Positions 10,101 to 18,075 are shown, counted from the first letter of the stretch. The stretch: DNA of 64,000 bases from an uncultured Flavobacteriales bacterium (GCA_946480815.1 CAMLLB010000001.1:1-64000), one strand, 5' to 3'. The notes: generated by a model not told the origin, from the letters alone. Numbers and translations: made by a program.

Positions 10101-10261
10101 GCTCCAGGGTACATGGTTGTCACTGAAACGATTGGCCAGGACATATCCGGCATCAGCTCGTAATTCAATTTGGAATAGCTGAGAATTCCAAGGAAACCCA
10201 GGACCGAGAAGATCACAACGATCAACGAGGGTCTCTTTATGGCTAATTCTGTAATAGACAT
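7106..10261 (-). CDS. RND efflux transporter, HAE1-type inner-membrane permease
   Basis: The 1051-residue protein is full length for the family. It begins MSITELAIKRPSLIVVIFSVLGFLGILSY, the usual first membrane helix, followed by a large periplasmic loop (YPGASPAEVE, FDEFPIMNIGV). The second helix block contains GILVDDSIVVLENIYRH, with the paired Asp residues of the proton relay in helix 4, and the pattern repeats in the second half (IMLIGLVAKNAILIVDFAN). It pumps small molecules out through a TolC-like channel using the proton gradient. It is the last gene of a four-gene operon (regulator, TolC, adaptor, permease) and ends at a strong terminator. The substrate is not predictable. Confidence 0.95.
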   Translation of the reverse strand: MSITELAIKRPSLIVVIFSVLGFLGILSYSKLNYELMPDMSWPIVSVTTMYPGASPAEVENSVTKKLEDALASVENLDQMQSTSAEGVSILILQLKNDADADKAVQEAQRKINAILSTLPEEILSPSLGKFSFDEFPIMNIGVTADMPPTELYSLVKDEIKPTLSKLNGTAQVNLIGGEEREIEVQVDREACKSYGISILQVTNGVRQANMELPTGKIKSDNEQALVRLRGKYKSIDELRNLVITTDPKTGSPVHLYEVASVRDASSEIQTYNRINGTNSLGLSIQKQTDANTVELSKLVKEEIKRLEEQYKEKNLTFEIASDSSEFTLAAADAVVHDLGLAIFIVALVMLLFLHSVRNSLIIMISIPASLISVFIAMYLLGFTLNLMTLLAISLVVGILVDDSIVVLENIYRHLEMGKERRKAALEGRNEIGFTAMGITLVDVVVFLPLTMVGGLISNLLSQFSLVIVISTLMSLFVSFTLTPLLASRMAKVEKLTNKTFTGRIVIGFENLLKRLTTWYGHLLTRALRRKRYIIPGTILILILSFSLVGGGYIGGEFVAQGDRGEFLITLELPQDATLKQTDATAQKVEDYLFHDKRVVNVFTNVGTGSGNMGMSSTSNNKAQLTVKLVDKEKRSQTASIVAQLMKQDLEKMLPDVKVNSATIGIVGGADDAPIQILVSGNDLDSNYVAAERVLNILKSIKGTAEIKLSVETGSPEVVVNIDRQKMADLGLNMSTVGTTLQMSFNGDDNAKYTEKGKDYDILVSYDDFDRRNTEDVKEVYFINDRGEEIALSQFATISKGSGPSKLERKNRVPSITVNSQVLGSSAQQVTDEFTKKVEEQKLPQGTSYSFEGDAKNMAEAFANLLLAILASILFVYLIMVALYDNFVYPFVVLFSIPLAIVGALLALALSMNTLNIFSMLGMIMLIGLVAKNAILIVDFANQKKAQGFNTVEALIIAGQARLRPILMTTLAMVFGMLPIAFATGAGAEWKAGLAWVLVGGLTSSMLLTLVVVPCVYLIFDIFRRQISNKKAKALLKEVDVVALGHEYDHN

Positions 10262-10375
10262 ATCTTATATTTTTTGAGTGAATAGGGAATGGCCATTAGT
10301 GAATAGATGAGCATGTGCATCACGTTTCTCATCACTAATTTGCTATTGCCTATTGCCTGATTTTTTACTATTGCC

Positions 10376-11491
10376 TTACTTGATGATTTTAACCTGGGAC
10401 CCGTTGTCGATATTCAACTGACCTGTTTTTACCACCTTCATTCCTTGTGTTAAACCGGATACAACTTCGATTTTATCATCGTCTACCGCACCGATCTCAA
10501 TTTTCGTCAATTTTGCTTTATCACCCTGGATCACGAACACTTTCGGGTCCTTGATACTTCCTGCCAAACATTTCAACGGAATGGTCAATGCTTCTTTGGT
10601 TCCTCCGAACGTGAACTTCACTTTTCCGGTCATACCGGATTTTAATGGAGTTTTGGAAGGGTTTATGAAACGGATCTCGGTATCAAATTTCTTGGAACCG
10701 TCTGCTTGCGGTGAAACAGAAGCAACTTTCCCCGAAATGGAGGTATTAGGGTACAAATCCGGAACAATATTCACCGATTGGCCTGTTTTTACACGAACAA
10801 CCTGTACATCCAATAATTTCACACTCATTTTTAAGGATTTGATATCCACGATATCGGCAATTGCAGTTCCCGGTGCCAAATAGCTTCCTTTCTCAATTGC
10901 TACATTGGAAACAACACCTGAGATAGGGGAAACGATCGTTGTTAGTTTCAAACTGTGCTGAAGTGTTTTCACTCTTGCATCTGCGGTATTCATGTTCATG
11001 CGCATTTCTTCAACCTGCTGTTTGTTTACAGCTCCGCTTGCAACCATGCGTTCGTATTTTTCCAAATCCGATTTTGCTTTTTCCAAAGTCGTTTTCGCCA
11101 AAGCAAGGTCAATACGGATCTGTTCGTTATCCAGGGTCGCAATGACTTTTCCTTCAGTTACATAATCTCCGTTTTCAATGGTAAGTGTTCTCACACGACC
11201 GGAAGTTTCCGAAACAAAGCTCAGTTGATGATCGGGAACAAAGTTTCCGTTCAATTCAAAGTCTTGTGAAACTGTTTCCATTGTTGGTTCGGCAACTGTT
11301 ACCGGGAAAATGGTCATTTTTTGTTCCGTGATAGACGCATTGGCATCCATCTTTTCTTTGTTGCTTCCCAGTTTAGCGATTATCACAACCAGGATCACGA
11401 TTCCGATCAGGATAGGTAAAATAATACGTCTGAATACCCCTTTCTTTTTGGTCTGCTGACCTGACTTGTTATAGTGTTCTTGATTTTCCAT
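10376..11491 (-). CDS. RND efflux periplasmic adaptor (HlyD/AcrA-type)
   Basis: The adaptor joins the permease to the outer-membrane channel. After a short Lys/Arg-rich cytoplasmic segment it has one membrane helix (IILPILIGIVILVVIIAKLG), then a barrel-sandwich (lipoyl-like) half VSETSGRVRTLTIENGDYVTEGKVIATLD, a helical hairpin and the second half TIVSPISGVVSNVAIEKGSYLAPGTAI, followed by beta-barrel and membrane-proximal domains. I chose the ATG at 11491 (MENQEHYNKSG). An upstream ATG at 11551 would add 20 residues but would run through a palindrome at 11530-11549, so it is unlikely. It lies between tolC-like and permease genes; the 114-base gap to the permease gene holds only an AT-rich spacer. 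Confidence 0.93.
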   Translation of the reverse strand: MENQEHYNKSGQQTKKKGVFRRIILPILIGIVILVVIIAKLGSNKEKMDANASITEQKMTIFPVTVAEPTMETVSQDFELNGNFVPDHQLSFVSETSGRVRTLTIENGDYVTEGKVIATLDNEQIRIDLALAKTTLEKAKSDLEKYERMVASGAVNKQQVEEMRMNMNTADARVKTLQHSLKLTTIVSPISGVVSNVAIEKGSYLAPGTAIADIVDIKSLKMSVKLLDVQVVRVKTGQSVNIVPDLYPNTSISGKVASVSPQADGSKKFDTEIRFINPSKTPLKSGMTGKVKFTFGGTKEALTIPLKCLAGSIKDPKVFVIQGDKAKLTKIEIGAVDDDKIEVVSGLTQGMKVVKTGQLNIDNGSQVKIIK

Positions 11492-11529
11492 GTTTAATTT
11501 TTTATTGGTTTCCTTTTGCTTCCTGAGTG

Positions 11530-11549
11530 GATCAGCTTGTGAGCTGATC
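11530..11549. repeat. Short palindrome GATCAGCT-tgtg-AGCTGATC
   Basis: Eight-base arms around a four-base loop in the gap between the TolC-like gene and the adaptor gene. Its ATCAGC core recurs in the palindromes at 14630, 26674 and 38061. Confidence 0.6.
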
Positions 11550-11572
11550 ATTTTCGAAAGCTTTGCTTTATC

Positions 11573-12922
11573 TTATTTAATATTTCCGATGTTTCCTGTT
11601 GATCTGATAAGGTCTAATTCACCCAATTTCACTTGTACCAATGCTTTCAGGTAATTTGTCTGTGCATCCCGCAGGGATGTTTCCGCATTTACAATGTCAG
11701 TTATCGTTGCAATTCCTCCGACAAACTGTGCCATTGTTATCGTGTATACCTTTTGCGCCAGTTCGATGTTTTGTTGCTGACTGGTCAATGCTGACTGGTT
11801 CGCCTTTAACGTATTGTTTGCGTTTTCGCGCTGCATTTTCAGGTTCTCAGTCAAATATTCTTCCTCCAGTACCGATTGCTCTATCTGGAACTTAGTTTGC
11901 TTCACCCGCGAGTTTTTAGCAAGTCCGTCGAAAATTGGAACAGACAGGTTCAAACCTACATAAGAAGTCGGGAACCATTTTGCTCCTTTATCGAACATAC
12001 GCAGGTCGTTTTGCATATTTTGAACGGATGATTGAAAACTCAATGAAAGGGATGGCAAATAACCTGCTCTGATCTGTTGCAAAGTCACCGAATAGATTTC
12101 GCGTTGTGCCTGGACCAATTCCAAATCAGTATTGTTTAATGATTTGGTATCAATGATCGCCGCCGCCTGTGCATTCATATCAATCGAAGTAACTTCAATC
12201 GACGCGTCGAGCGGCATTCCCATGTAATACTTAAGCAGCAATAATTGTTGTTCGTAAGTACTTGTACTGGTAATAAGTTCTGTTTGAAGATTAGTTTTAT
12301 TCACAGTCAGCTTATCCAGGTCCAATTGCTTTGCGGCGTCATTTTCAAATTGGATTTGAGTGATCTTGTATAAAGAATCTATCTGTGCCAGGTTTGATTC
12401 CACCAATTTCTTTTGGGTAAATGAAATCTGGGTTGCATAGTAAGCACTTGCGATATCGTAGATCAATTGTTCTTCCGTCTTTTTGGCATTGATCTCAGAA
12501 ACTTTGGTGCTTTGCTTTGTCAGTTTCATGGCATAGATCAATGACTGATTGTAAATCACCTGTTTTGCGTCAATTCCTGCACTGGTATTATATTTGGTAC
12601 CGAACTGTACCGGAACTTGTGTTCCCGGTTGCCCGATCAGCTCTCCCGGTAAGATGGAGGTCTGCAGTTTGAGGTTATCCTGGAATGATACCGATCCGTT
12701 CACCTGTGGTAAGTATTCCGAACGTGTTTCCGTTCTTTTTTCATTGGCGCGGTCAATCTCTAATTTCGATTTCAGCACTCCTTTGTTGTTTGTCAGACCA
12801 TATTGTACGCATTGCTGCAACGACATCTGACCCGATTGCGCCCTGGCAAAGCTCATGCTCCCGACCAAAAGGGCAAGCAGCATCAGTAAGCTCAGGCGAT
12901 GGTTTTGTACTCTCTCCTTCAT
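11573..12922 (-). CDS. TolC family outer-membrane efflux protein
   Basis: The 449-residue protein has a signal peptide (LSLLMLLALLVGSMSFARA) and the two-fold repeated coiled-coil/beta pattern of TolC channels: LQQCVQYGLTNNKGVLKSKLEIDRANEKRTETRSEYLPQVNGS in the first half and LELVQAQREIYSVTLQQIRAGYLPSLSLSFQS in the second. It forms the outer-membrane exit duct of the RND system. It is the second gene of the operon: its start is 8 bases past the end of the regulator, and its stop is 81 bases before the adaptor start. Confidence 0.93.
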   Translation of the reverse strand: MKERVQNHRLSLLMLLALLVGSMSFARAQSGQMSLQQCVQYGLTNNKGVLKSKLEIDRANEKRTETRSEYLPQVNGSVSFQDNLKLQTSILPGELIGQPGTQVPVQFGTKYNTSAGIDAKQVIYNQSLIYAMKLTKQSTKVSEINAKKTEEQLIYDIASAYYATQISFTQKKLVESNLAQIDSLYKITQIQFENDAAKQLDLDKLTVNKTNLQTELITSTSTYEQQLLLLKYYMGMPLDASIEVTSIDMNAQAAAIIDTKSLNNTDLELVQAQREIYSVTLQQIRAGYLPSLSLSFQSSVQNMQNDLRMFDKGAKWFPTSYVGLNLSVPIFDGLAKNSRVKQTKFQIEQSVLEEEYLTENLKMQRENANNTLKANQSALTSQQQNIELAQKVYTITMAQFVGGIATITDIVNAETSLRDAQTNYLKALVQVKLGELDLIRSTGNIGNIK

Positions 12923-12930
12923 ACTCGTTA

Positions 12931-13437
12931 TTATTTGTTATTTTGTGTGTTACGATTTCGCCATTCCATATAAAGTCTAGGGAATTCGATGCTCAGGTAT
13001 TCCGTAAACTCAATAAATTCAGCCATCTGCTGATTGAATTCGGGAGTGTTTGGAGTACGCTGTGCCAATGCTTCTTTCATGATCTTGATTACATCGAAGA
13101 ACTTTTCGAAGCTTTCTGTAAAGCCTTGCTGCCATTGAACAATGTTACTTGCAAAGTAACGTTTGCGGTCTCCGGGTTTTGTTCTGTAGATTACCCGTTT
13201 GGTAAGCAATAACATATTCAAAGCTGAACTGGTTGTACTTTTACTGATTCCGAGCAGTTCGCGAATCTGGTCGAATGTGAGTTCCGGTTCGTCACAAACA
13301 ATCAGCAGGGACATGATACGACCTTCCATTGGTGGAATTCCATGTTGCTCATAAAAAACACCCATTCTTTCGATGAGTTCTTTTTGTGCTTGAGTCAATT
13401 GAACGTTTGTCATATTTTTTTCATTAGGTCCTGACAT
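12931..13437 (-). CDS. GbsR/MarR-type winged-helix transcriptional regulator
   Basis: The 168-residue protein has a winged-helix domain: IPPMEGRIMSLLIVCDEPELTFDQIRELLGISKSTTSSALNMLLLTKRVIYR, with the recognition helix ISKSTTSSALNML, followed by a wing PGDRKRYFAS and a helical tail. This is the GbsR-like branch of MarR proteins. As first gene of the efflux operon it most likely represses its own operon in response to an effluxed compound (inference from context). The start at 13437 (MSGPNEKN) or an internal ATG at 13413 (MTNVQL) are both possible. A GTTC-N10-GAAC inverted repeat upstream (13482-13499) is a candidate operator. Confidence 0.88.
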   Translation of the reverse strand: MSGPNEKNMTNVQLTQAQKELIERMGVFYEQHGIPPMEGRIMSLLIVCDEPELTFDQIRELLGISKSTTSSALNMLLLTKRVIYRTKPGDRKRYFASNIVQWQQGFTESFEKFFDVIKIMKEALAQRTPNTPEFNQQMAEFIEFTEYLSIEFPRLYMEWRNRNTQNNK

Positions 13438-13775
13438 GCATTATCAGGATTTTGTTCCTGTAAAATTAATTGGTTTTTTTGGTTCTGAAAATACCGAACT
13501 AAAAAAACTATTGTTTTTAACATTTGTTTGCGAACCAAAAGTAGTTTGGCAATTTCTGCCGGGAAATACAAAATCGGTGAGTGGTAGAAAAGAATCGGTA
13601 TGTGGATAGAATTGCGGGGCTTTATAGAGAATTTCAAAGAAGAATTCCGCTTAAATCTTTTCAATTCTCCATTCTCCATTTTCCATTAATTTGAATCTTA
13701 ACAAAACGTTAAATCCATTTTTGTTAGCTAAATAACCACTATTTTTAGGATGAAAATTTCAAATCAATAGCAAAT
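13438..13775. promoter_or_regulatory. Divergent intergenic region with candidate operator at 13482-13499
   Basis: These 338 bases separate the efflux regulator from the DUF2911 gene. A GTTC / GAAC inverted repeat with a 10-base spacer sits 45-62 bases upstream of the regulator start and could be its binding site. The rest is AT-rich with no credible gene. A TATTTTTA box near 13739 is a weak promoter match for the plus-strand gene. Confidence 0.35.
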
Positions 13776-14627
13776 ATGAAAATGAACATTACAAACAAGG
13801 CAGTGTTATTCCTGGCATTGGGAATGATTTCTTTAGGAGCTGCTGCACAAAAAATTACCGTACCGGCACCAAGTCCATTACAAACAGTTACTCAAAAATT
13901 CGGTTTGGGAGAAGTAGCGATTGAGTACTCCAGACCGGCAGTAAAAGGCCGTACCATCTTCGGAGATGTAGTTCCTTATGGAAAGATCTGGAGAACCGGA
14001 GCGAATGCTACCACAAAAATTACGTTCACCGATGAGGTGAAGTTGGAAGGGAATACGGTGAAACCCGGAACTTACGGTTTGTACACGATTCCAAACAAAG
14101 ACAGCTGGGAAATCATGTTGTACAAAGATTTGACTTTGAACGGAAACGTAGCAGAGTACAAAACAGAGAACGAAGTATTGCGTTTCAAAGTAAAATCGAT
14201 CAAAATCCCAATGAAAATGGAATCTCTGATGATCAATATCGGGGATATTTCTGCAACGGAAGCAAAATTGACCCTGCTATGGGAAAATACGGTTGTTGCT
14301 ATTAAAATGACAACGGATATTGACGCGCGTGTAATGCAAAGTATTGATGAGTCGATGAAATCTGACAAACCGGAATACTTCAGAGCGGCGGGATATTACT
14401 TTGACAACGGGAAAGACCTGAAAAAAGCACTGGAATGGGCTACGAAAGCAACAGAAGAAAACCCGAAAGCGTTTTACATGTTCAACCTGAAAGCACGCAT
14501 CGAGTATAAATTGGGTGACAAAACCGCAGGAAAAGCAAGTGCGGAGAAATCGATCGCTTTGGCTAAAGAAGCTAAAAACGACGATTACATTGCTTTAGGA
14601 GAAAAATTACTTGCTGAGAATAAGTAA
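13776..14627 (+). CDS. Secreted DUF2911 domain protein (paralogue of the gene at 31894)
   Basis: The 283-residue protein has a signal peptide ending at AAAQ. The DUF2911 domain covers about 25-170: LQTVTQKFGLGEVAIEYSRPAVKGRTIFG, VVPYGKIWRTGANATTKITF, VKPGTYGLYTIPNKDSWEIM. The last 100 residues are TPR-like helices (KKALEWATKATEENPKAFYMFNLKARIEYKLGD). The biochemical role of DUF2911 is unknown. A second copy with the same architecture lies on the minus strand at 31894-32736; they share the GRxIFGDVVPxGxxWRTGANxxTK core. A hairpin and a strong terminator follow the stop. Confidence 0.9.
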   Translation: MKMNITNKAVLFLALGMISLGAAAQKITVPAPSPLQTVTQKFGLGEVAIEYSRPAVKGRTIFGDVVPYGKIWRTGANATTKITFTDEVKLEGNTVKPGTYGLYTIPNKDSWEIMLYKDLTLNGNVAEYKTENEVLRFKVKSIKIPMKMESLMINIGDISATEAKLTLLWENTVVAIKMTTDIDARVMQSIDESMKSDKPEYFRAAGYYFDNGKDLKKALEWATKATEENPKAFYMFNLKARIEYKLGDKTAGKASAEKSIALAKEAKNDDYIALGEKLLAENK

Positions 14628-14629
14628 GA

Positions 14630-14645
14630 ATCAGCCGTGGCTGAT
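14630..14645. repeat. Post-stop palindrome ATCAGCCGTGGCTGAT
   Basis: A 16-base near-perfect palindrome beginning three bases after the DUF2911 stop codon. An almost identical copy sits at the same position after the second YceI gene (26674-26689), also followed by a terminator whose stem begins AAGCC. Confidence 0.65.
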
Positions 14646-14669
14646 GATTCATTTAAAGTGAAGATATTC

Positions 14670-14703
14670 AAGCCTTTCTACTTCGGTAGAAGGGCTTTTT
14701 TAT
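14670..14703 (+). terminator. Terminator with TTCG tetraloop
   Basis: Long stem AAGCC...TTCTAC / GTAGAA...GGCTT closed by a TTCG loop and followed by TTTTTTATTT. It ends the DUF2911 transcript. Confidence 0.87.
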
Positions 14704-14921
14704 TTCCTTCCGTTAGATTTTTAGCGGGAATTTACAAGACGGGAGTTGCTTATTTGGTCACGCTGTGCTTCATGGGTGATGGAAATGTTTTGATAGAATT
14801 ATTCCCGAAATCATTGTAGCTTTACGGCACAAAAAACATTTCTTTTGAAACAACTTCCCATGATCAGCGAAGAAAAACACCATTCATGGCAGGTCAGGCA
14901 CCGTAAAACTCAAAAAGACTT

Positions 14922-16031
14922 ATGAAATACGTGGTACTTATTTTTTTGATGATGAATGGTCATTTATTTAGTCAGGTTGTGAATACAGGTATGACAGCGA
15001 ATTATGACTCATTGGAAGTTGGAAAAATAAAGATCGGTGGCCTGATTGATGCTTATTATGGGTTCGATTTCAATTATCCTGAAACTTCAGACAGACCTTA
15101 TTGTGTTTCATCATCCCGCCATAATGAGATCAATATCAACCTGGCTTACATCGAATTGCAATATATCAATAAGCGGGTGCGCGGGAGATTGATTCCAGGA
15201 TTCGGAACGTACATCAACACCAACTATGCGAATGAAAAAGGCAGTCTGAAAAACCTGATTGAAGCAAATGTAGGAGTTCGTATTTCAAAGAAAAGAGATA
15301 TCTGGGTTGATGCCGGAATTATGGGATCACCTTTCACCAATGAAACTGCTGTTTCCAAAGATCATCTCATGTACACCCGCTCATTTGCCCCGGAATACGT
15401 GCCCTATTATCTGACTGGGGTAAAAGTTAGCGCACCAATTGGAAAGAAAATAAAAGCATACGGATATATTCTGAATGGCTGGCAGGTAATAAGCGATGTT
15501 AATAACCCGCTTTCAGTAGGAACTCAGATTGAATACCGGCCTTCAAAGACGGTATTGATTAACTGGGACACTTACGTGGGTGACGAATCTTCCAAATTAA
15601 CCCCGGAAAATCGTACACGCTATTTTACAGATGTTTATTTAATCTATAACTCCGCAAAGAAATTTTCAATGACCTCGTGTGCATACATTGGTGTACAAGA
15701 CAAAAAAGATTCACTTGGCGTTAAATCCCAGGCCGTTTGGTGGCAAGCGAATGTGATAGCCGCTTACCAGTTTACAAAAGCTATTTCATTGGCAGGGCGG
15801 ATCGAATATTATAATGACCTGAAATCCGTACATGTTGTTCCGATTACCTCTGTAAAAGGATTTGATGCTTATAGTGCCGGATTGTGTTTGAATGTAAAAG
15901 TGGGAGATAATGCCTTGTTCCGTTTGGAAGGAAGATCGTTCTATTCAGACCGGAAAATGTTTATCTACAAAAACAAACAGGAAACGAATTGGAGTAATTT
16001 GTTGGTCACTAATTTAACTGTTTGGTTTTAG
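14922..16031 (+). CDS. Outer-membrane beta-barrel porin (OmpL-like, BBP2 type)
   Basis: The 369-residue protein has a signal peptide (YVVLIFLMMNGHLFSQ) and then alternating aromatic beta strands. The opening IGGLIDAYYGFDFNYPETSDRPYC, then INLAYIELQYINKRVRGRLIPGFGTY and the plug-like segment YTRSFAPEYVPYYLTGVKVSAPIGKKI, match the putative beta-barrel porin 2 family. The C-terminus ends in an aromatic residue (TVWF), as is usual for outer-membrane barrels. It is probably a channel for small solutes; the solute is unknown. It is transcribed alone, convergent with the symporter gene. Confidence 0.83.
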   Translation: MKYVVLIFLMMNGHLFSQVVNTGMTANYDSLEVGKIKIGGLIDAYYGFDFNYPETSDRPYCVSSSRHNEININLAYIELQYINKRVRGRLIPGFGTYINTNYANEKGSLKNLIEANVGVRISKKRDIWVDAGIMGSPFTNETAVSKDHLMYTRSFAPEYVPYYLTGVKVSAPIGKKIKAYGYILNGWQVISDVNNPLSVGTQIEYRPSKTVLINWDTYVGDESSKLTPENRTRYFTDVYLIYNSAKKFSMTSCAYIGVQDKKDSLGVKSQAVWWQANVIAAYQFTKAISLAGRIEYYNDLKSVHVVPITSVKGFDAYSAGLCLNVKVGDNALFRLEGRSFYSDRKMFIYKNKQETNWSNLLVTNLTVWF

Positions 16032-16059
16032 CAAGGCCCTTAAAGCGCTCCCACTTGAG

Positions 16060-17823
16060 TTAAATCTCCGATTCTCGCTTCTTCTCACGGATCAACAACT
16101 GGATAATTGTTGCAATGATCAATACCAATAAACACCCGATCACATTCAGCCACAGGAAGGAAATCACATCAATTGCATAAATCCCGATCACGATCAATTC
16201 GGTAATAATCGCTCCCCAGAAAACTGCTAAGCCACCGATCCGTTTCAGGTAGAATGCCACCAGGAATATTCCCAGGATCGTACCATAGAACAAGGATCCC
16301 AATACATTCACAGCTTCGATCAGGCTTCCCAGTTTACTTGCAAACATGGCAGTAGCAATAGCAAAGATTCCCCAACCGAAAGTAAACCAGCGTGAAGCTC
16401 TGTAGTAATGCAATTCACTCTTGTCTTTTACCCACATGCGTTTGTATAAGTCAATGACAGTTGTTGAAGCAAGTGAATTCAATGCTGCGGCGATACTTCC
16501 CCAGGCAGCCAGGAAGATCATGGCAATCAACAAGCCTATGAGTCCTTTGGGAAGGTTTTCCACAACGAAGTACAGGAAAATGTAATTGGTATCGTTGGTG
16601 TCCGCCGTGCTGTTGGCTTTTTTCATAACGGCCAAAGCGTCTTCACGTATAATCTTTGTTTGTGCTTCAATTTGCAATAAGTCTGTTTGTAAAGCCTTAA
16701 TTTCCCCCTCATTCACACTACGTAGCTTTAGCGAAGAAGTGTTCTCATTCTCATTCTGTTCACGCAGTGCATTTGCCAGTTGGGTTGTCTGTTCCTCTCG
16801 AACGAAATTCAACGAATCGTGTGTTGCCTGTAAGGCCCGAAACTCGCTCCTGTATTCGGAAGCAAGTACTTTATCAACTTCTTTCTGGTTGAAGAAGATA
16901 GGCGATTGGAAGAACATATAAAACACGAAAACCAAACTTCCCACCAACAGGATCAGGAATTGCATGGGAACTTTTACTAACCCGTTCATCAGTAAGCCGG
17001 TACGACTTTCTTTGGTGTTCTTTGCTGTTAAATAACGCCCCACTTGCGACTGATCTGTTCCGAAATAGGAGAGAGCCAGGAAGAATCCACCGATCAGGCC
17101 GCTCCAGATATTGTATTTATCTTTCCACCATTCGGAATCCGTTACATCGATCTTTGTTTCAATGACATTCAGTTTTCCCATTTTACCCGCAACATGCAAA
17201 GCATCAGAGAAACTGACATTTTTCGGGAGCATTTGGACGACCAGGTAACCTGCCAAAAACATCCCGATAAACACAACGATTAATTGCTGCATTTGGGTGT
17301 AAGTTACTGCTTTCGTTCCTCCGGTTACGGTATAAATGATCAGGAATCCGCCCATCACCAGATTGGTATAATAGATATTCCATCCAAGCAGGGAAGCCAG
17401 GATAATGGATGGTGCATAAATACTGATCCCGGTTGAAAGGGCACGCTGCACCAAAAACAGGATCGAAGCAAGAGAGCGTGTTTTCAGATCGAAACGCTCT
17501 TCCAGGTATTCATAAGCCGTAAAGACTTTTAATTTGTGATAGATCGGAATAAAAGTCACGCACAAAACCACCATGGCCAACGGCAACCCGAAATAGTATT
17601 GCACGAAGCGCATCCCATCGGTGTAAGCCTGACCAGGGGCCGAAAGAAAAGTGATCGCACTGGCTTGGGTCCCCATGATGGAAAGCAGGATCAGGATCCA
17701 GCTCATGGAATTACTGCTTTTAAAATAACCGTCCAGGGTTTTTTCGCTTTTGCTTTTGTATAAGCCGTAACCGATGACAGCAAGCAGGGTAACAATCAGG
17801 ACAATCCAGTCAATCAGGCTCAT
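16060..17823 (-). CDS. Sodium:solute symporter (SSS family) with a coiled-coil insertion
   Basis: I start the protein at the ATG at 17823 (MSLIDWIVLIV), giving 587 residues; the longer frame to 17898 uses an unlikely start. There are about 13 membrane helices, with family motifs such as NSMSWILILLSIMGTQASAITFLSAPGQAY, FIPIYHKLKVFTAYEYLEERF and GLIAMIFLAAWGSIAAALNSLASTTVIDLYKR. Residues about 312-412 are a charged coiled-coil insertion between two helices. The family imports sugars, amino acids, sialic acid or similar with sodium; the substrate here is not clear. The start overlaps the stop of a 36-residue membrane protein gene (ATGA), so they are translationally coupled. Confidence 0.92.
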   Translation of the reverse strand: MSLIDWIVLIVTLLAVIGYGLYKSKSEKTLDGYFKSSNSMSWILILLSIMGTQASAITFLSAPGQAYTDGMRFVQYYFGLPLAMVVLCVTFIPIYHKLKVFTAYEYLEERFDLKTRSLASILFLVQRALSTGISIYAPSIILASLLGWNIYYTNLVMGGFLIIYTVTGGTKAVTYTQMQQLIVVFIGMFLAGYLVVQMLPKNVSFSDALHVAGKMGKLNVIETKIDVTDSEWWKDKYNIWSGLIGGFFLALSYFGTDQSQVGRYLTAKNTKESRTGLLMNGLVKVPMQFLILLVGSLVFVFYMFFQSPIFFNQKEVDKVLASEYRSEFRALQATHDSLNFVREEQTTQLANALREQNENENTSSLKLRSVNEGEIKALQTDLLQIEAQTKIIREDALAVMKKANSTADTNDTNYIFLYFVVENLPKGLIGLLIAMIFLAAWGSIAAALNSLASTTVIDLYKRMWVKDKSELHYYRASRWFTFGWGIFAIATAMFASKLGSLIEAVNVLGSLFYGTILGIFLVAFYLKRIGGLAVFWGAIITELIVIGIYAIDVISFLWLNVIGCLLVLIIATIIQLLIREKKRESEI

Positions 17824-17930
17824 GAGAAATGTTTGGTGAAAAAGCAAAAAAAGACGATCAGGGCCACTAATGTTCCAATCACTCCGGCATACGCCCAATT
17901 CCAGTTTTTATGATCGTTTTCTTCACTCAT
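17820..17930 (-). CDS. 36-residue single-pass membrane protein coupled to the symporter
   Basis: A small open frame below most gene-finder limits. It reads MSEENDHKNWNW, then AYAGVIGTLVALIVFFCFF and a short TKHFS tail: a charged start, one hydrophobic helix and a basic end. Its TGA stop overlaps the symporter ATG in an ATGA arrangement, which argues that it is translated. By analogy with other small companions of transporters it could be a stability or regulatory subunit of the symporter (inference). It is not similar to anything I recognise by name. Confidence 0.65.
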   Translation of the reverse strand: MSEENDHKNWNWAYAGVIGTLVALIVFFCFFTKHFS

Positions 17931-17947
17931 TTTAAGTCGTTTTTAGT

Positions 17948-18075
17948 GTCAGTTCGAGTATCCCGCAAATGTCAGTTCGAGTTTTCGCCTTGTATTCTCG
18001 ATACGGTCCTGAAGATCAGCCAAGCTTCTGTCAGGACCACTCGAACTGACAAGGCGAAAGTATCGAGAACTGACT
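17948..18075. repeat. Composite palindromic repeat, copy 1
   Basis: Two nested stems with constant caps. The outer stem has cap GTTCGAGT (17975-17982), arm TTTCGCCTTGT, matching arm ACAAGGCGAAA (18049-18059) and cap GTATCGAGAAC (18060-18070). The inner stem has cap TTCTCGATAC (17995-18004), arm GGTCCTGA, matching arm TCAGGACC (18031-18038) and cap ACTCGAAC (18039-18046). A lone half element, GTTCGAGT plus ATCCCGC, precedes it at 17952-17966. Related copies are at 26872 and 28081. It fills most of the gap between the symporter unit and the PIG-L gene. Confidence 0.85.

Noticed and set aside
12685..13212. Plus-strand open frame of 175 codons
   Set aside because: It lies opposite the TolC-like and GbsR-like genes. 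Its composition (Ser, Phe and Cys rich) is that of an antisense shadow and it has no start context.
13410..13679. Minus-strand open frame of 89 codons upstream of the efflux regulator
   Set aside because: It overlaps the regulator start, is rich in Phe, Ser and Lys and has repetitive AT-rich DNA; it reads as chance translation of the promoter region.
14637..14819. Plus-strand open frame of 60 codons after the DUF2911 gene
   Set aside because: It runs through the strong terminator at 14670-14703 and has no coding character.
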